A stretch of 20,747 bases of DNA from a virus. A model generated the notes under the pieces. It ran no database searches, was not told where the DNA came from, and was given only the letters and a program-made list of their open reading frames with translations. The translations under genes were made by a program, and so were the position numbers. Each line of letters begins with the position of its first letter. The first letter of the stretch is position 1. Shown piece by piece: positions 18,577 to 20,747 of the stretch. The DNA lies in IMG/VR virus record IMGVR_UViG_3300007609_000109, positions 1-20,747 of that record. One strand, written 5' to 3'.

Positions 18577-20747
18577 TTAATTAGATTCTAGATCTATTAT
18601 ACGTGATTCTAAGGCTTCTATTTTTACTTGCTGTTCTTGTATAGCTTTTACTAGTACCGCACATAAGGCATCTAATTTTAAAGACTGAATTTGATTTGCG
18701 GCATCTTTCTCTCCCTCAACTGCGCTAGGAATAACTTGAGCAAGTTCATGGGCTATAAAACCTTCTCTATTTACTCCGTCAGCTGTCCAGCTAAAATTAG
18801 AGTTATTAGCATAAGTATATGTAACAGGCCTAATTTGATTGATTCTAGAAATAGCTTCCTGAGTCTGAGTTTGAATATTATCTTTTATTCTATAATCTGA
18901 AGAAACCGAAATATTACCAACATTTGTAGTATCCACCCATAATTGAGCTGCAGACCCCGTCCACCAAAAATTGAAGCTATTACCTGTACTAGTACCATTT
19001 GTTCCTTGTCGCCCTTTTATTCCTTTAGAAGCAACAGTATCGTTCACAGTTAAAGTTCCATTAAAAAACCCATTTCCTGCAGTAGTTACATTAAATTTCT
19101 CAGAACTATTAGACCAACCTCTAGTGATATAACTAGAGTCGCAAAAAGTTATAAAAGCATCACTTGCAGTACCCCAAATAGACCCCGTATCTTTAGCAAA
19201 ACCTCCGGCGGTTCCGTATCTTGCTACTCCTGCAAAACCGAAAGAGCCAGTATTAGTTCCTGTATACTCCGAAAATATTGTTGCACACGCTCCAGTATGA
19301 GTAGATCCAAATCTAGCAGTTGTATCGTACCCTGTACCTTGGATAGTAACTCCAGAGCTAGCTAATTGGAACGTATGGCTAGACTCTGAAAAAGTAGTGT
19401 TAGAGTTAAGTGCTGATAAATTGACTGTACCTGTAGTTATGTTACCGCCATCAATAGTAGTAATTGTAGAGCCGTCTAACTGAAAATCTCCTGAGCTAAA
19501 CGTCACTAAGCCTTCAAAGTTATGCCCAAGTTCAGGAGAATCGAACTCTAGTTCTCCGTTGGAACTAGTTCCTATTGTATCGGTCGAGCTAGATTGAACA
19601 ACTCTGTAACGTGAATAATAATATTTTCCATTTGCACCTGCTCCCATTTCTGGGGGACTTTGTTGCCACCCAGAACGCATTCCAACGATATTACCGGTTG
19701 ACCAGTAGTAATAAACTGACCCATCGTCTGGACCTGAGGGAGCACTTGTAGTTGCAGTATTATAGTAAACATAGCCTTCCGCAGTTCTTACCCCATCAGC
19801 ACCATCTGTGCCATCTGTGCCATTAGTACCATTAATACCATCTGCACCATCTGCACCATCTGCACCATCTGCGCCTTCAAAAGAGGGAGTAATACTTATG
19901 TTAAACTTAGGATTGTATTGAGTACCATCACTAGAAGTTACATATATGGATAACTCATATTGTGTAGCTTGAGTAAGATTTCCTGCAAAAGCCCCTAAAG
20001 TAGCTCCCACACTTCCAGAGCCTGTAATTGTTGGCTCTGTTAAAGTATCCCCCGAAACTTTAGTAATATTTAAATTATATCTACCGTTAGTTCCCGGATA
20101 CGATGTTGTTTGAGTATTACTATTTAGTACTAGCTCTGTTGTTCCATCGAATATATTTAAGTTTCCACCACTTCCAGTCCAAGTTTCTATGCCAGTATTT
20201 GTTACAGGAACTGTATGTGATTGATTGCTGTAAAAAGTTGTAATTGCATCTACACCATCGCCTCCAGCTACTCCGTCTGCTCCGTCTGCTCCGTCTGCTC
20301 CGTCTGCTCCGTCGGTACCAGGCTGTATTGCTCCCATAGTAATATGGTCTCTAGCAAGTATACTGGAGCTAGTGCTGCCTTCTCTAATTTCAACTTCAAT
20401 TTCGTCGGGCATACTAGAAATATTAGACTGAGGCGTATATGTGTAAGTATTGCTTGTTGTATGCTGAACAGAGCTATTGTTCAAAAAGAACTTATAATAT
20501 ACCGTTCCGCTGGTATTATTTGCAGATGCAGTGATAGTTGTATTAGAGGGGCTAGGAGAGGATCCTGCTGCAGAATATGTAAATATATTAGTTCCTGCAG
20601 TTAAATCTACAGATCTTGCGTCTGTTCCTGCAGATCCATCTGCACCATCGGCTCCCGCAACTCCATCTACGCCAGCGCTTGATTTACTAAAAGTTTGCTT
20701 TTGAGTTCCTGTTACAAGATTTTCTATGTTCAAGGTATAAGTAATAA
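18577..20747 (-). CDS. Collagen-like tail protein with C-terminal peptidase S74 chaperone (5' end outside window)
   Basis: The frame is open to the right edge. The nearest start-like codon is a TTG at 20733-20731 without a ribosome site, so I treat the gene as truncated at its 5' end, with at least 718 residues visible. Counted from that TTG, three Gly-x-y collagen-like stretches (about 21-39, 138-163 and 287-314) separate strand-rich domains. Beta-structured fibre sequence follows. The last about 107 residues are an intramolecular chaperone of the S74 type: S612-D-Y-R-I-K617 (the Ser/Lys dyad), then GFIAHELAQVIPSAVEG and a final coiled coil (IQEQQVKIEALESRI). The family trimerises, folds the fibre and cuts itself off before the serine. 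It is probably a central tail tip or main fibre protein. Confidence 0.88.
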   Translation of the reverse strand, partial: ITYTLNIENLVTGTQKQTFSKSSAGVDGVAGADGADGSAGTDARSVDLTAGTNIFTYSAAGSSPSPSNTTITASANNTSGTVYYKFFLNNSSVQHTTSNTYTYTPQSNISSMPDEIEVEIREGSTSSSILARDHITMGAIQPGTDGADGADGADGADGVAGGDGVDAITTFYSNQSHTVPVTNTGIETWTGSGGNLNIFDGTTELVLNSNTQTTSYPGTNGRYNLNITKVSGDTLTEPTITGSGSVGATLGAFAGNLTQATQYELSIYVTSSDGTQYNPKFNISITPSFEGADGADGADGADGINGTNGTDGTDGADGVRTAEGYVYYNTATTSAPSGPDDGSVYYYWSTGNIVGMRSGWQQSPPEMGAGANGKYYYSRYRVVQSSSTDTIGTSSNGELEFDSPELGHNFEGLVTFSSGDFQLDGSTITTIDGGNITTGTVNLSALNSNTTFSESSHTFQLASSGVTIQGTGYDTTARFGSTHTGACATIFSEYTGTNTGSFGFAGVARYGTAGGFAKDTGSIWGTASDAFITFCDSSYITRGWSNSSEKFNVTTAGNGFFNGTLTVNDTVASKGIKGRQGTNGTSTGNSFNFWWTGSAAQLWVDTTNVGNISVSSDYRIKDNIQTQTQEAISRINQIRPVTYTYANNSNFSWTADGVNREGFIAHELAQVIPSAVEGEKDAANQIQSLKLDALCAVLVKAIQEQQVKIEALESRIIDLESN
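19792..19874 (-). repeat. 9-base tandem repeats encoding collagen-like Gly-Ala-Asp
   Basis: Units near 'accatctgc' (plus strand) repeat about nine times with substitutions. The last four are nearly exact. They encode the third Gly-x-y stretch of the S74 protein (GADGADGADGADG, then GINGTNGTDGTDG). Copy number could change by slippage without breaking the frame. Confidence 0.75.
20271..20315 (-). repeat. 9-base tandem repeats encoding collagen-like Gly-Ala-Asp
   Basis: Four exact copies of 'ctccgtctg' (plus strand) and a fifth with one change run head to tail. They encode the second Gly-x-y stretch (GTDGADGADGADGADG) of the S74 protein. Such near-exact repeats suggest recent expansion and likely length variation between isolates. 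Confidence 0.8.

Noticed and set aside
20731-20733. TTG as the true start of the S74 protein
   Set aside because: No ribosome site is visible and the frame stays open to the window edge. Fibre proteins of this type normally have a longer N-terminal part.

Overview
This window is part of the genome of a tailed double-stranded DNA phage (Caudoviricetes). It is AT-rich by eye and tightly packed, with many ATGA/TAATG gene overlaps. The fibre modules (Mtd-like N-termini, split GDPV/GAY fibre module, GG-type propeller repeats) and the mix of T4-type recombination genes with class Ia nrdAB resemble marine phages such as those of cyanobacteria or marine proteobacteria. The host itself cannot be read from the sequence. 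I see no tRNA, integrase, CRISPR array or insertion sequence.

Left block, plus strand (1-7114): a DNA metabolism operon. In order it holds the 3' end of a probable ssDNA-binding protein, an SbcD/gp47-type nuclease, an SbcC/gp46-type ATPase, a small Hjc-like PD-(D/E)XK endonuclease, a FEN/RNase H-type 5'-3' exonuclease, and ribonucleotide reductase NrdA and NrdB. The first five suggest end resection, recombination and Okazaki-type processing. NrdAB supplies dNTPs. A symmetric hairpin with A/T tails (7116-7142) lies between the two convergent operons and can terminate both.

Right block, minus strand (20747 down to 7153): a tail-fibre and virion accessory operon. It starts with a large collagen-like protein ending in a peptidase S74 self-cleaving chaperone. 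Then come a BppU-like structural protein, several fibre proteins sharing one N-terminal module, a fibre carrying a seven-repeat propeller-like domain, and three tandem paralogous fibres with six about 47-residue propeller-like repeats each (18 repeats in all). The block ends with a coiled-coil protein of unknown role, an unusual double-domain 2OG-Fe(II) oxygenase and a small unknown protein.

The most notable signals are: (1) a phage promoter motif, AAAATATT(T/G)C joined directly to a -35 box with exactly 17 bp to TATAAT, seen at two minus-strand sites with perfect boxes and at one plus-strand site with a weak -35, the last inside the resolvase gene and just ahead of the exonuclease-nrdAB genes; (2) the tandem propeller-fibre array with a shared intergenic junction, which looks like a recombining receptor-binding repertoire; (3) a tandem dioxygenase whose two domains keep the same 56-residue spacing between metal ligands; and (4) a seven-repeat propeller inserted between two halves of a common fibre module.
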